Below, in pieces: positions 8,261-17,506 of a stretch of 64,000 nucleotides of DNA. Positions within the stretch are counted from its first letter, which is position 1. Every line of letters starts with the position of its first letter. Both the position numbers and the translations under genes were made by a program. The notes under the pieces are model-generated. The model was given only the letters and a program-made list of their open reading frames with translations. It was not told the origin of the DNA and made no database searches. Source of the DNA: Magnetococcales bacterium (GTDB lineage Bacteria > Pseudomonadota > Magnetococcia > Magnetococcales > JADGCH01); NCBI GenBank assembly GCA_015229115.1, contig JADGCH010000010.1, forward strand, positions 1 through 64,000, written 5' to 3'.

Positions 8261-9055
8261 CGTCGCTAGCGCCTGACCGGGATCGTCGTGGCGCATGAAG
8301 GTCTCACCGATCAGAAAGGCATGCAGCCCGGACGCCCGCAACTGACGCAGGTCATCGGCGCTATGGATGCCGCTTTCTGCCACCAGCAGCCGATCGGTTG
8401 CAGCACGACCGGCCAGACGTGTAGAGGTCGTCAGGGTGGTCTCAAAGGTGCGCAGGTTGCGGTTATTGATGCCAATCAGGGGTGACGACAGCTCGTGGGC
8501 TGCATCCAGTTCCGCTTCATCATGGACTTCGATCAGAACCTCTAGTCCCAGTTCGTGCGCAGCGGCTTCCAGCTCGGCGGCTTGCTGGCGTGACAGTACG
8601 GCCAGGATCAGCAGGATGGCATCGGCCCCTAGGGCGCGCGTCTCGATCACCTGATAAGGATCGTAGATAAACTCCTTGCGCAGCAGCGGCAACGCCACCT
8701 GATCACCGATCTGCACCACAAAATCATCATCACCCTGAAAAAAATCACGATCGGTGAGGCAGGAGAGGCAGGTCGCCCCATGATCGGCGTAGCCACGGGC
8801 GATGGCAACGGCATCAAAAGGACCATCACCCGGATGGATCCGCCCTTTGGAGGGAGAAGCGCGCTTGATCTCGGCGATGATGGCCGGCTGCTGTTGGGTG
8901 ACCCGGTCCGCCAGGGCGTCATGAAACGATCGTGGTGGACGCTGCTGCCTGACGCGATCAAGAAGATGGGTCTCTGAGACGCGTTGGCGCCGTTCGGCCA
9001 CCTCTTCGCGCTTGCGGGCCATGATGCGGTCAAGGATGGTGCCGGTAGAGCTCAT
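8219..9055 (-). CDS. trpC: Indole-3-glycerol-phosphate synthase
   Basis: A 278-residue TIM-barrel enzyme that closes the indole ring from CdRP in tryptophan synthesis. Key motifs: ILDRIMARKREEV at the N-terminus, AEIKRASPSKG (catalytic lysine), FFQGDDDF, LRKEFIYDPYQV, GINNRNLRTFE, LLVAESGIHS and GLHAFLIGETFMR. Start codon overlaps the trpD stop (ATGA), so trpG-trpD-trpC is one minus-strand operon. The 3' end overlaps ispB by 42 bases. Confidence 0.97.
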   Translation of the reverse strand: MSSTGTILDRIMARKREEVAERRQRVSETHLLDRVRQQRPPRSFHDALADRVTQQQPAIIAEIKRASPSKGRIHPGDGPFDAVAIARGYADHGATCLSCLTDRDFFQGDDDFVVQIGDQVALPLLRKEFIYDPYQVIETRALGADAILLILAVLSRQQAAELEAAAHELGLEVLIEVHDEAELDAAHELSSPLIGINNRNLRTFETTLTTSTRLAGRAATDRLLVAESGIHSADDLRQLRASGLHAFLIGETFMRHDDPGQALATLIAAVNGKAGQQP

Positions 9056-10122
9056 GGCCGTTCGATCGCCTCACCCTGTTCGACTGGATGAGTCGAGTAG
9101 TAACGCAGGGCGTTGAGCTTCTCACGGGCCTGGCCACTGGCGATGGCTTGGCGTGCCAGTTCGATACCGGCGGCGATGCTGTCGCTACGGCCGCTGATAT
9201 AGAGGGCCGCACCAGCGTTGAGCAGCACAATATCCTGTTCCGGACCGGGGGTATTGTTCATGACGCGGTAAAAAGCGGTGGTGTTGTCAATGACGCTGGT
9301 GGTTGCCAGCCGTTCGGCGGCAACTCTTGTCAGGCCGAATTGTTCCGGTGTCAGGGTGCTGCAGGTGACCCGACCATCGGCATGCAACTCGGCTACCCGG
9401 GTGGCTGCGGCGGTGGTAATTTCATCCATGCCATCCTCGCCATGGACTACCAGGGCACGGTGCGATCCCAGACGGCCCAGTACTTGCGCCAGCGGCTCGA
9501 CCCATGCGGCATCGAACACACCGATCAGATGATGATTGGCCCCGGCCGGATTGGTCAGCGGCCCCAGTAAATTAAACAGGGTTCGGATGCCCATTTCGCG
9601 TCGTGGACCAATGGCGTGACGCATGGCTCTGTGGTAGTGCGGCGCGTAGAGAAAGCCGATACCGGCCTGTTGCAGACAGTGGCGCATGGTCTGGAGATTG
9701 GCTTCGATGTTGACGCCAATGGCATTGAGCAGATCGGCTGAACCACAATGGGACGAAACGCCATGGTTGCCGTGTTTGGCCACTGTGACACCACAGGAAG
9801 CGACCACGAAGGCGACGCTGGTGGAGATGTTGAAGGTACTGAGCCCATCGCCACCGGTACCGCAGGTATCCAGAATGGTCCGGGTTGCCGTCGACAACGA
9901 CAGCAGGGTGGCCTGGTCCCGCATCGCTTGGGCCGATCCGGTGATTTCCTCGATGGTTTCTCCCTTCATACGCAGGGCCATCAGGTAGGCTCCGATCTGT
10001 GCCGGTGTCATGGCTCCGGTCATGATCTGCTCCATGATGGATCGGGCTTCTTCCTGCGAAAGATTGTTGCGTCCGATCAATTTTGACAGGACGTGGTTAA
10101 TTGTCAGGGTGTCATGGGTCAT
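9052..10122 (-). CDS. trpD: Anthranilate phosphoribosyltransferase
   Basis: A 356-residue enzyme joining anthranilate to PRPP. It shows DTCGTGGDG and FNISTSVAFVVA (PRPP binding), AKHGNHGVSSHCGSADLL, the FLYAPHYHRAMRH anthranilate site and RTLFNLLGPLTNPA. Length and motifs are normal. It lies 28 bases after trpG and overlaps trpC. The genes for anthranilate synthase component I (trpE) and for later steps are not in the window. Confidence 0.97.
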   Translation of the reverse strand: MTHDTLTINHVLSKLIGRNNLSQEEARSIMEQIMTGAMTPAQIGAYLMALRMKGETIEEITGSAQAMRDQATLLSLSTATRTILDTCGTGGDGLSTFNISTSVAFVVASCGVTVAKHGNHGVSSHCGSADLLNAIGVNIEANLQTMRHCLQQAGIGFLYAPHYHRAMRHAIGPRREMGIRTLFNLLGPLTNPAGANHHLIGVFDAAWVEPLAQVLGRLGSHRALVVHGEDGMDEITTAAATRVAELHADGRVTCSTLTPEQFGLTRVAAERLATTSVIDNTTAFYRVMNNTPGPEQDIVLLNAGAALYISGRSDSIAAGIELARQAIASGQAREKLNALRYYSTHPVEQGEAIERP

Positions 10123-10150
10123 GGTGCTCGTCTTTTTGGTAGGGTGTTGC

Positions 10151-10717
10151 TCAACAAGGGTTCAGGAAGTTGGCCAACAGCGCATGGCCACTTTCGGTCA
10201 GAATGGACTCCGGATGAAACTGTACCCCCTCAATGGGCAAGGTGTTGTGGCGCAGTCCCATGATCAGTCCATCTTCTGTCCAGGCTGTGATGGATAGACA
10301 GGACGGTAGAGTCTCCCTGGCTACCACCAGCGAATGATAGCGTGTAGCAGCAAAAGGCTGGGGCAGGCCACGAAAAACGCCTTCACCGCGGTGGTGAATG
10401 GCAGAGGTCTTGCCGTGCATTACCTGGGGAGCACGAACCACCTGACCGCCAAAAGCCTGACCGATAGCCTGGTGCCCCAGGCATACCCCGAGGATGGGCA
10501 TGACACCGCCAAAACGGCGCAGCACATCCAGGGTGATACCGGCTTGGTCCGGTGTACAGGGTCCGGGTGACAGGACAACGTGATGCGGATTAAGCTGCTC
10601 GATATCAGCCAGTGTTATGGCATCGTTACGGACTACCACCACCTCGGTACCCAATTCACCCAAATACTGGACCAGGTTATAGGTGAACGAGTCGTAGTTA
10701 TCGATCATCAACAGCAT
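10151..10717 (-). CDS. trpG: Anthranilate synthase component II (glutamine amidotransferase)
   Basis: A 188-residue class I glutamine amidotransferase that feeds ammonia to TrpE (and may also serve PabB). [20 protein letters not shown] is the family start; the nucleophile cysteine is in [10 protein letters not shown] and the His-Glu pair in QFHPESILT near the end. The frame is open to 10756, but the start at 10717 is chosen because it matches the conserved N-terminus; no strong ribosome binding site marks either choice. First gene of trpGDC. Upstream sequence holds a short inverted repeat at 10812-10829 shared with yebC. Confidence 0.94.
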   Translation of the reverse strand: MLLMIDNYDSFTYNLVQYLGELGTEVVVVRNDAITLADIEQLNPHHVVLSPGPCTPDQAGITLDVLRRFGGVMPILGVCLGHQAIGQAFGGQVVRAPQVMHGKTSAIHHRGEGVFRGLPQPFAATRYHSLVVARETLPSCLSITAWTEDGLIMGLRHNTLPIEGVQFHPESILTESGHALLANFLNPC

Positions 10718-10811
10718 GGTGTCATCGGGCTCCAGATTAAATGAAATCACGGACATGATGTTATTGGATTATATGGAAAAAAGCTAGACATTTCCATTTT
10801 TTTCAGTAAAA

Positions 10812-10829
10812 ATCTGGAAAAATCCAGAT
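10812..10829. promoter_or_regulatory. Perfect 7-bp inverted repeat between trpG and yebC
   Basis: ATCTGGA and TCCAGAT flank an AAAA spacer in an AT-rich, 150-base divergent intergenic region. It may be an operator for one of the two divergent genes; the spacing to either start (about 95 bases to trpG, 40 to yebC) allows both. It could also be chance in AT-rich DNA. Confidence 0.35.
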
Positions 10830-10869
10830 CAGTTCATTCATGGCATGGCAACAGGAACCGAGTGACATT

Positions 10870-11616
10870 ATGGCAGGACATAGCAAATGGGCCAACATCA
10901 AGCATCGCAAGGATGCCCAGGACGTCAAGCGCGGCAAGATTTTTACCAAGCTGATCCGTGAGATCACCGTAGCGGCCCGTATTGGCGGGGAGGACATCAG
11001 TGCTAACCCACGGTTGCGTACAGCGGTACAGGCTGCCCGATCCCAGAGCATGCCCAAAGATACCATCGACAAGGCCATCAAACGCGGCGCAGGTAATCTG
11101 GAGGGGGTCAATTACAGTGAGGTGCGTTTTGAGGGCTATGGTCCGGCTGGTGTGGCGGTGATCGTCGATACCCTGACGGACAACAACAACCGTACCGTGG
11201 CCGATGTGCGCCATATTTTCAGTCGTTGTGGAGGCAATCTGGGTACCAGCGGCTGTGTAGCCTATTTGTTTGAGCAGAAAGGACAGATCCTGTTCCAGGG
11301 TGTCGATGAGGACGCCCTGATGGAAGCGGCCCTGTCGGCTGGAGCCGATGATATACAGGTCGATGAGGGCACGCTGGAAGTTCTGACGACTCCGGAACGA
11401 CTGGAGGAGGTGCGTGAGGCTTTGGCTCATGCCGGTTTTGATCAGCCTGTTGCGGTCGAGATAGCGATGATTCCTCAGGATAGCGTGACGATTAACGATC
11501 TCAAAAAAGCCGAAAGTCTGCTCAAGATGATGGACCTGCTGGAAGATTACGACGATGTCCAGAAGGTTTACGCCAATTTTGATCTGCCCCCTGACATCAT
11601 GGCCCAGCTAGGATAA
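10870..11616 (+). CDS. yebC: YebC/TACO1 family protein
   Basis: A 248-residue YebC-type protein, starting MAGHSKWANIKHRK, the near-invariant family N-terminus, with KGKIFTKL-like segment KRGKIFTKLIREI, GYGP-GVA and the C-terminal KVYANFDLP. YebC was first described as a transcription regulator; more recent work links the family to translation of proline-rich stretches, as for mitochondrial TACO1. The longer frame from 10840 is rejected since it only adds residues outside the family. Its location directly upstream of ruvC is a widely conserved arrangement. Confidence 0.96.
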   Translation: MAGHSKWANIKHRKDAQDVKRGKIFTKLIREITVAARIGGEDISANPRLRTAVQAARSQSMPKDTIDKAIKRGAGNLEGVNYSEVRFEGYGPAGVAVIVDTLTDNNNRTVADVRHIFSRCGGNLGTSGCVAYLFEQKGQILFQGVDEDALMEAALSAGADDIQVDEGTLEVLTTPERLEEVREALAHAGFDQPVAVEIAMIPQDSVTINDLKKAESLLKMMDLLEDYDDVQKVYANFDLPPDIMAQLG

Positions 11617-11620
11617 TCGC

Positions 11621-12115
11621 TTGCGCGTGCTGGGGGTCGATCCTGGTTTGACCGTTACGGGCTGGGGCGTGGTTGAAACAGACGGCTCCCGTCTGCGTGC
11701 GATCGGCTACGGTACACTGACCAGTGATGCCCACACGCCGCTGCCGTTGCGGTTGTCCGCCATTTTTCACCGGTTGGTGCAGGTTGTTGGCGAACACCGG
11801 CCTGGGGTGGCTGCCGTCGAGGAGGTCTTCATGGCCCGCAATGCGGCCAGTGCCCTGAAGCTGGGACAGGCGCGTGGTGCAGCCATGGTTGCAGTGAGCT
11901 CCTGTGGTTTGGTGGTGCACGAGTACTCCGCTCTGCTGATCAAGAAATCGGTCGTGGGTTATGGTCGTGCCGAAAAACAGCAGGTCCAGGCTATGATGCG
12001 ACTGTTGCTCTCCATGGCCGAGCTGCCTCCAGCTGATGCTGCTGATGCTTTGGCAGCAGCCGTTTGTCATATTCATCACGCCGCTACGATGCAAAAACTG
12101 GAGGCCCTGTCATGA
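11621..12115 (+). CDS. ruvC: Crossover junction endodeoxyribonuclease RuvC
   Basis: A 164-residue Holliday junction resolvase. Acidic catalytic residues are in GVDPG (residue 7), AAVEEVF and the DAADALAAA segment near residue 140. The start codon is TTG at 11621, four bases after the yebC stop, with AGGA eight bases before it; no ATG fits the conserved N-terminus RVLGVDPGL. Coupled by ATGA overlap to ruvA. Confidence 0.96.
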   Translation: MRVLGVDPGLTVTGWGVVETDGSRLRAIGYGTLTSDAHTPLPLRLSAIFHRLVQVVGEHRPGVAAVEEVFMARNAASALKLGQARGAAMVAVSSCGLVVHEYSALLIKKSVVGYGRAEKQQVQAMMRLLLSMAELPPADAADALAAAVCHIHHAATMQKLEALS

Positions 12116-12723
12116 TTGCCTGGTTGAGTGGCCTTCTCATCGATAAGAAGCCAGATTTCCTGGTATTGAATGTGTCTGGGGTGGGTTACCGGGTCTTTAT
12201 TGCTCTGACCACTTACGCCGCTTTGCCAGAGGTGGGTGCATCGGTCACGCTCCACATCGTTACCCAAGTGCGTGAAGATGCTATTCATCTCTATGGTTTT
12301 AACCGGCCGGAAGAGCGCGAGCTGTTCAACCTGCTCAACAGCGTGACCGGTGTCGGCAACAAGCTGGCCCTGTCAGCGCTGTCCTGTTATACCTCTGAGG
12401 CGTTGACGGCGGCCATCGCCCAAGGTGATGTCACAGCGTTGGCGCGCATTCCGGGTGTCGGTCGGCGTATTGGTCAGCGCTTGGCTCTGGAGCTGAAAGA
12501 ACGGGTTATGGCCCTTCCTTCGGTTTCGAGTGCTCCCCGAACCACGACACCGGCGGTCGCTGCCATCACGGCTGTATCGCTCCACGATGATGTGCTGTCA
12601 GCCCTGGTCAACCTGGGTTATCGTCGCCAGGAAGCTGATGCTGCCGTGAGCAGAACCTTTGCGTCAGGCAGCCACACCTTTGACTCAGCGATCCGCATGG
12701 CCCTGAAAATCCTGACCCCGTAA
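12112..12723 (+). CDS. ruvA: Holliday junction branch migration protein RuvA
   Basis: A 203-residue RuvA. It has the N-terminal OB domain (MIAWLSGLLI...VSGVGYRVFI), two helix-hairpin-helix motifs (VTGVGNKLALSALS and IPGVGRRIGQRLALELK) and a C-terminal RuvB-contact domain (LVNLGYRRQEADAAV). RuvA holds the junction while RuvB pulls DNA. GGAG ten bases upstream supports the start at 12112. The expected ruvB is not next: the following gene is a DHH phosphoesterase. Confidence 0.97.
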   Translation: MIAWLSGLLIDKKPDFLVLNVSGVGYRVFIALTTYAALPEVGASVTLHIVTQVREDAIHLYGFNRPEERELFNLLNSVTGVGNKLALSALSCYTSEALTAAIAQGDVTALARIPGVGRRIGQRLALELKERVMALPSVSSAPRTTTPAVAAITAVSLHDDVLSALVNLGYRRQEADAAVSRTFASGSHTFDSAIRMALKILTP

Positions 12724-12738
12724 CCGGAGGAGTTTCCC

Positions 12739-13839
12739 ATGGCACGTGAAATCCGCGATAAACTGGTGGAAGAGTTGGTCGATCTGCTGCAGAAGCGCGA
12801 CGGGGAACGACAGGCTATCGTGCTACAGGATTTTCCTGATCCGGATGCCATTTCTTGTGCTTTTGCCTATCGTACCATTGCCGAAGCCTTTGGTATCGAA
12901 AGCGATATTCTCTATGCAGGCCGTATCAGTCATCAGGAGAATATCGCCCTGATTCACCTGCTCGGGATCGATCTGCTGTGGTGGGATCGTGATAAACCGA
13001 TTCCAAGAGGGCGCTATCAGTCGGCCGTCTGTGTTGATAACCAGGGCACCACCTCGGCTTTGACCGAATTGATCGAAGCTGCTGAGGTGCCCTTCCTGGT
13101 GGTGATTGACCACCACGCTGATCAGGAGCGGCTGCATCCGGTTTTCATGGATGTACGCCCGGCTATCGGTTCCTGTGCTGCCATTCTGAGCTATTATCTG
13201 GCAGAAGGGGCCCTACCGCTGAAGATGGCCAAACCGGAACACCGCAAGCTGGCGACAGCATTGATGCACGGCATTGTTTCCGATACCGGTTCCATGATCC
13301 ATGCCTCTGCGCTTGATTTTGCGTCGGCGGCTTATCTGCAACCCTTTGTCTATCCGGATATGCTGGTTGAAATCCTGCACCAGCAGCGCAGCCACAAGGT
13401 GATGGAGGTCATTCAGGTGGCCCTTGCCAATCGCATTGTCCGTGAGAATTTCTGTTTTTCCGGTGTTGGTTATCTACGCGCTGATGAACGGGATGCCATT
13501 CCCCAAGCCGCTGATTTCCTGCTGACCGAAGAGACGGTCCATACGGTGGTGGTCTATGGTATCGTCATTAATGCCGATGGCGACGAAACCATTCATGGTT
13601 CGCTCCGTACCACCAAAAACACGTTATCCCCCGATGTTTTCCTGAAAGAGGTGTTGGGACGATCGGAAGATGGGGGCTACTATGGCGGCGGCAAGGCCAT
13701 GGCCGGTGGTTTTGAAATCAGGCTGGGTTTTCTCTCCGGACATGATGATTCCGAACTGGCGTCGATCAAGTGGGAAACCTTCGACCGTAAGATCCGCAGG
13801 AAATTTTTTGCCAAGATAGGTATCGATGAGGAAGGCTAG
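12739..13839 (+). CDS. DHH/DHHA1 family phosphoesterase (NrnA-like)
   Basis: A 366-residue cytoplasmic phosphoesterase. The DHH part shows FPDPDAISCAFA (metal ligands), VDNQG and VVIDHHADQ; GIVSDTGSM is another metal-site segment. The DHHA1 part near residue 310 carries GGGKAMAGGFEIRL, where the usual GGGH is GGGK. Relatives degrade nanoRNAs and 3'-phosphoadenosine-5'-phosphate, or hydrolyse cyclic dinucleotides; substrate cannot be decided here. GGAGGAG ahead of the ATG. It sits between ruvA and lipA, which tells little about function. Confidence 0.8.
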   Translation: MAREIRDKLVEELVDLLQKRDGERQAIVLQDFPDPDAISCAFAYRTIAEAFGIESDILYAGRISHQENIALIHLLGIDLLWWDRDKPIPRGRYQSAVCVDNQGTTSALTELIEAAEVPFLVVIDHHADQERLHPVFMDVRPAIGSCAAILSYYLAEGALPLKMAKPEHRKLATALMHGIVSDTGSMIHASALDFASAAYLQPFVYPDMLVEILHQQRSHKVMEVIQVALANRIVRENFCFSGVGYLRADERDAIPQAADFLLTEETVHTVVVYGIVINADGDETIHGSLRTTKNTLSPDVFLKEVLGRSEDGGYYGGGKAMAGGFEIRLGFLSGHDDSELASIKWETFDRKIRRKFFAKIGIDEEG

Positions 13840-13845
13840 CGCACT

Positions 13846-14703
13846 ATGACCGGTAAACCAGCCTGGTTGAAGGTTCGACCTGCCACCTCACCGCAATTTC
13901 TTGCCTTGCAGCGTCGTTTCCGCCAGCATCAGCTGCATACCGTTTGCGAGGAGGCGCTGTGTCCCAACCGTGACCAGTGCTGGCGTGATGGTGAAGCGGC
14001 TTTCATGATTCTGGGGCCTATCTGCACCAGGCGTTGTGCCTTTTGTAACGTTCAGACCGGACGACCCCAGCCGCCCGATGCTGATGAGCCGTACCGACTG
14101 GCCCAAACAGTACAGCAGCTGGCCTTGCGCCATGTTGTCGTGACTTCGGTCGATCGTGATGATCTGCCTGATGGTGGAGCCGGGCAGTTTGTCGCTTCCA
14201 TCGAGGCAATCAGGACGGCCGTTCCCGCTGCCACCATCGAGGTGCTGGTGCCCGACTTTCGTGACAAGCCGGGAGCGCTGGAGTCGGTGCTTCAGGCGGC
14301 ACCGGATGTATTCAATCATAACATCGAAACCGTACCCCGTCTTTACAGCACCGTTCGTCCCGCCGCTGACTATCAGCACTCGTTGCGGGTGTTGCAGCGG
14401 GCAGCGCAGTTCCATTCGGGTCGGACCGTCGTTAAATCGGGCTTGATGGTGGGTCTGGGAGAGCAATGGCAGGAGGTGGTGGCCGTATTGGACGATCTTT
14501 ATCAGGCCGGTGTCACACGGCTGACAGTTGGACAATACCTGCGCCCATCGTTGCGCCATCATCCAGTCGTCCGCTACTGGCCACCACAGGAGTTTGAACA
14601 GCTTCATGATCAGGCGCTATCGACAGGATTCCAGCGGGTGGCGATCCACCCGCTGGCGCGTTCGTCATTAAGAGCGCAGCAACTACTCCACGACGGGAAC
14701 TGA
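13846..14703 (+). CDS. lipA: Lipoyl synthase
   Basis: A 285-residue radical SAM enzyme that inserts two sulfurs into protein-bound octanoate. The auxiliary cluster motif CX4CX5C is [12 protein letters not shown], the radical SAM motif CX3CX2C is CTRRCAFC, and the C-terminal serine ligand motif is RSS (residues near 274), here followed by L instead of the usual [16 protein letters not shown] and [13 protein letters not shown] are strongly conserved. Slightly short at the N-terminus compared with 300-320-residue relatives. lipB is not adjacent. The last 21 bases overlap a convergent gene. Confidence 0.95.
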   Translation: MTGKPAWLKVRPATSPQFLALQRRFRQHQLHTVCEEALCPNRDQCWRDGEAAFMILGPICTRRCAFCNVQTGRPQPPDADEPYRLAQTVQQLALRHVVVTSVDRDDLPDGGAGQFVASIEAIRTAVPAATIEVLVPDFRDKPGALESVLQAAPDVFNHNIETVPRLYSTVRPAADYQHSLRVLQRAAQFHSGRTVVKSGLMVGLGEQWQEVVAVLDDLYQAGVTRLTVGQYLRPSLRHHPVVRYWPPQEFEQLHDQALSTGFQRVAIHPLARSSLRAQQLLHDGN

Positions 14704-15378
14704 ACTTAAACCAAGGGTATGCGCTGCTGCCAGGATGATGCGCACCGCCTGTTCCAACGTAAACAGATCAGAATTGATCAATAGATCGTAGTGGGTGCGT
14801 TGGGTCGGAAATTTGCGATAGAGCTGTGCAACAAAGGCGTCGCGCTCAGCATTGGTCTTTTCAATCAGTTGTCTGGCCTTGGCAGGCTTGATTGCCATCC
14901 GTGCTGCCAGACGCTTGCTGCAGACATCAAGGGAACCTTCAATGCGTACCCGCAACACCGGTTGCTGTTCCGGAATCAGCAGATGAGCTCCCCGACCGAC
15001 GATGACACCGCCCGTCTTGCAGATGCTGAGGATGACCTTGGTCATATAACGAAAAAACAGATCTTTAGGGACACTTTTTTTGCTGAACAGGGATTGGAGC
15101 ACATCATCCATGACACCAGTCACCTTCTCATCGATTTGCTCCATGAGATGGCGATTGGCCTTGAGCTCCTTGACAATCTTCTGCAACAGCTCACGATCAT
15201 AACAGGCCACCCCCAGAGCCGCAGCTACCCTGCGGGCCACCTCGGTGCCATCGGAACCACAGGAACGCGACACGGTAATCAGTGGCCTGGGACCTGCTGA
15301 TAAAGACCTGTCGGGATGGTCAACATAATGGCTGGCTTGGATAATGGCCTGAATCGTTTCCAGGGAGGATCGGCTCAT
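14683..15378 (-). CDS. Cytidylate kinase-like protein
   Basis: A 231-residue P-loop-type protein of the cytidylate-kinase-like (AAK6/CK2) group. It shows [17 protein letters not shown] in place of a classical Walker A, a [10 protein letters not shown] segment, [11 protein letters not shown] and [19 protein letters not shown] (arginine-rich LID). The family is widespread but its substrate is generally unknown; real CMP kinase (cmk) is a different, essential gene. It follows the PPK2 gene by three bases on the same strand and is almost certainly co-transcribed with it, so a link to nucleotide/polyphosphate metabolism is possible. Confidence 0.75.
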   Translation of the reverse strand: MSRSSLETIQAIIQASHYVDHPDRSLSAGPRPLITVSRSCGSDGTEVARRVAAALGVACYDRELLQKIVKELKANRHLMEQIDEKVTGVMDDVLQSLFSKKSVPKDLFFRYMTKVILSICKTGGVIVGRGAHLLIPEQQPVLRVRIEGSLDVCSKRLAARMAIKPAKARQLIEKTNAERDAFVAQLYRKFPTQRTHYDLLINSDLFTLEQAVRIILAAAHTLGLSSVPVVE

Positions 15379-15381
15379 GGA

Positions 15382-16347
15382 TCAGTCAACACCGATCTCT
15401 TCATGAACAGTCCGGATGATTTTCTTGTCATAGTCAAGCAAACCTTTGTTCTTGTTGGGATAATCAACCTGACTCAGGAAAAACTTAATACAGTTGATAC
15501 GGGCCCGTTTCTTGTCATTGGACTTGATAATCGTCCAGGGAGCTTCTGTCGTTGAGGTGTAGAAGAAGGTATCTTCCTTAGCCTTGGTATAGGCGTCCCA
15601 TTTATCCTGCGACTCGCGATCAACCGGGCTCAGCTTCCACTGTTTCAGGGGATCGTCAGCACGGCTGGAGAAGCGGCGCTGCTGCTCTTCCTTGCTCACC
15701 GAGAAGTAGAACTTGAACAGGATCACGCCGGCATTGACCAGCATGCGCTCAAATTGCGGCACACTGCGCAGATACTCGCGCACCTGGTCCTCGGAGCAGA
15801 ACCCCATCACCCGCTCAACGCCCGAGCGGTTATACCAGCTGCGATCGAAGAAGACAATTTCGCCTCCTGCTGGCAGATGGATGACGTAACGCTGGAAGTA
15901 CCATTGCGACCGTTCCTTGTCGGTCGGCTTGTCCAGGGCTACCACGCGATAGCCACGGGGATTGAGATGTTCGATGAAGCGCTTGATGGTACCACCCTTG
16001 CCCGAGGCATCGCGCCCTTCATAGAGGGCAAGAATCTTGATGCCGTTATCCTTGACCCAATTCTGCATTTTAACCAGCTCGATATGAAGAGGCTCCATGA
16101 TCTTGAGGTACTCTTCTTCGGACAGTTTTTTGTATTTGGGCTGTTCGCTACTATCTCTTTTGGCATGCTTGCTACCGGCTCCCAAAACGATATTGGTAGC
16201 GGCATCCTTGCCTTTTCCTGATCTGGCAGATCCCTTGGCTGGAGCAGCGGTCGGTGTTGTGACAGGAGCTGGAGGCGCTTCAGCCTTTTTGGTTGGCTTT
16301 GGTTCTGCTTCGGTGGTAGCTTCGCCCAGATTGATCGTATTGCCCAT
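15382..16347 (-). CDS. ppk2: Polyphosphate kinase 2
   Basis: A 321-residue PPK2-family enzyme, which moves phosphate between polyphosphate and nucleoside di- or monophosphates. Walker A is EGRDASGKGGT near residue 110, Walker B FFDRSWYNRSGVE, and the lid module includes RFSSRADDPLKQWKLS. It looks like the single-domain class that phosphorylates nucleoside diphosphates. The first 75 residues are a low-complexity Ala/Pro/Lys/Thr tail absent in many relatives. Ribosome binding site GGGAGA about nine bases upstream. Divergent from a CHAD-domain gene at 16574, a domain known to bind polyphosphate, which supports a shared role. Confidence 0.93.
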   Translation of the reverse strand: MGNTINLGEATTEAEPKPTKKAEAPPAPVTTPTAAPAKGSARSGKGKDAATNIVLGAGSKHAKRDSSEQPKYKKLSEEEYLKIMEPLHIELVKMQNWVKDNGIKILALYEGRDASGKGGTIKRFIEHLNPRGYRVVALDKPTDKERSQWYFQRYVIHLPAGGEIVFFDRSWYNRSGVERVMGFCSEDQVREYLRSVPQFERMLVNAGVILFKFYFSVSKEEQQRRFSSRADDPLKQWKLSPVDRESQDKWDAYTKAKEDTFFYTSTTEAPWTIIKSNDKKRARINCIKFFLSQVDYPNKNKGLLDYDKKIIRTVHEEIGVD

Positions 16348-16573
16348 AATTCATTTTCTCCCAGGATTTCAGATCGGTCTTTGTGTGGTTCCATATTTTT
16401 ATTGAGAACAAGACTCAGCATCGGCAACGTCTAACCGAGCTATCATAAACCATTCGCACATGATCTGCCAGGATTATTTCGTATAATTGCAGGGACGCTT
16501 CAAATTATGTTGCGTTTGGTGTATCATGACCGCGCAACGTTGACACAGAACCAAATGAGGTAAATGCAGAGCT

Positions 16574-17506
16574 ATGGGCAAACGATCAACTAACAAGGCG
16601 ATACCGGAAGAGAGTCCTGAAAGTACGGAATCGGTCTTTGTCTCGATTTTACAACAGAATTTTACTGAACTGCTCAAGTGGGAGCCTGTTGCCCTGGCTG
16701 GTGAGGATATCGAAGGGGTGCACCAGATGAGGGTCATTCTGCGGCGCATGCGCTCGGCTGTCATCATCTTTCGTAAAGCCATCCCGCGCCAAGCGACCGA
16801 TACCATCAGCGATGAAATGCGCTGGGCCGCCAGCGAGCTGGGACCAGCCCGCGATCTCGACGTCTTCATCGACGAGGGGCTCAAGGCTATGGCAGGGCGG
16901 ATGCCGCTCGCCCAGGGTGAAACAGGCATGCGCGAACTAGCTTGGCAGCACCGCCAGACGGCCTATCAGCAGGTGCGGGACATGATCGGTAGTGACCGGT
17001 TTCGTCAGTTCAAGGAAACCTTGCCGGGCTGGCTGGCGGAACGGCCATGGCGGCAGGGGGTGACGGATGAAAAAGGTACGCTCCGGTTGCGGCAAAATAT
17101 CAAAATTTACGCCACCCGAATGTTGAACGATCGCTTATTACAGGTATTGCAAACGGGTGAACAACTGGACAAAAAAAGTGCTGAAGAGCTACATCTGCTG
17201 CGTATTGAGTGTAAGAAACTGCGTTATGCCACCGAATTCTTCTCCTCTTTCTACGGTCGTGACAGCATGGCGGGGTTTGTTTCGGCCTTGCGTAGCCTGC
17301 AGGGAACGTTAGGGGTCATGAACGATGTCGCGGTCATGCCCTACTTGCTGGATGGCCTGCTGCAGGGATGTAACGACCGCGAATTGATCACCTATGCCGG
17401 AGCTATCATCGGCTGGCGTTCGCGTCAGTATGAGGAGGTACGGGGACGGTTGCCGTCACAGTGGGAACAGTTCGCCAAGATGGCGTTACCCTGGTCGCGT
17501 GGCTAG
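16574..17506 (+). CDS. CHAD domain protein
   Basis: A 310-residue protein with a full CHAD domain: EGVHQMRVILRRMRSAV, ELGPARDLDVFI, a second half with LHLLRIECKKLRYATEFF and LQGTLGVMNDVAV. The family is a helical bundle whose conserved, positively charged His/Arg/Lys surface binds inorganic polyphosphate, and it is found on polyphosphate granules. No CYTH domain is attached, so it is likely a binding protein and not a triphosphatase. It is transcribed away from ppk2 across a 226-base gap. The 3' end overlaps etfA by 21 bases. Confidence 0.9.
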   Translation: MGKRSTNKAIPEESPESTESVFVSILQQNFTELLKWEPVALAGEDIEGVHQMRVILRRMRSAVIIFRKAIPRQATDTISDEMRWAASELGPARDLDVFIDEGLKAMAGRMPLAQGETGMRELAWQHRQTAYQQVRDMIGSDRFRQFKETLPGWLAERPWRQGVTDEKGTLRLRQNIKIYATRMLNDRLLQVLQTGEQLDKKSAEELHLLRIECKKLRYATEFFSSFYGRDSMAGFVSALRSLQGTLGVMNDVAVMPYLLDGLLQGCNDRELITYAGAIIGWRSRQYEEVRGRLPSQWEQFAKMALPWSRG

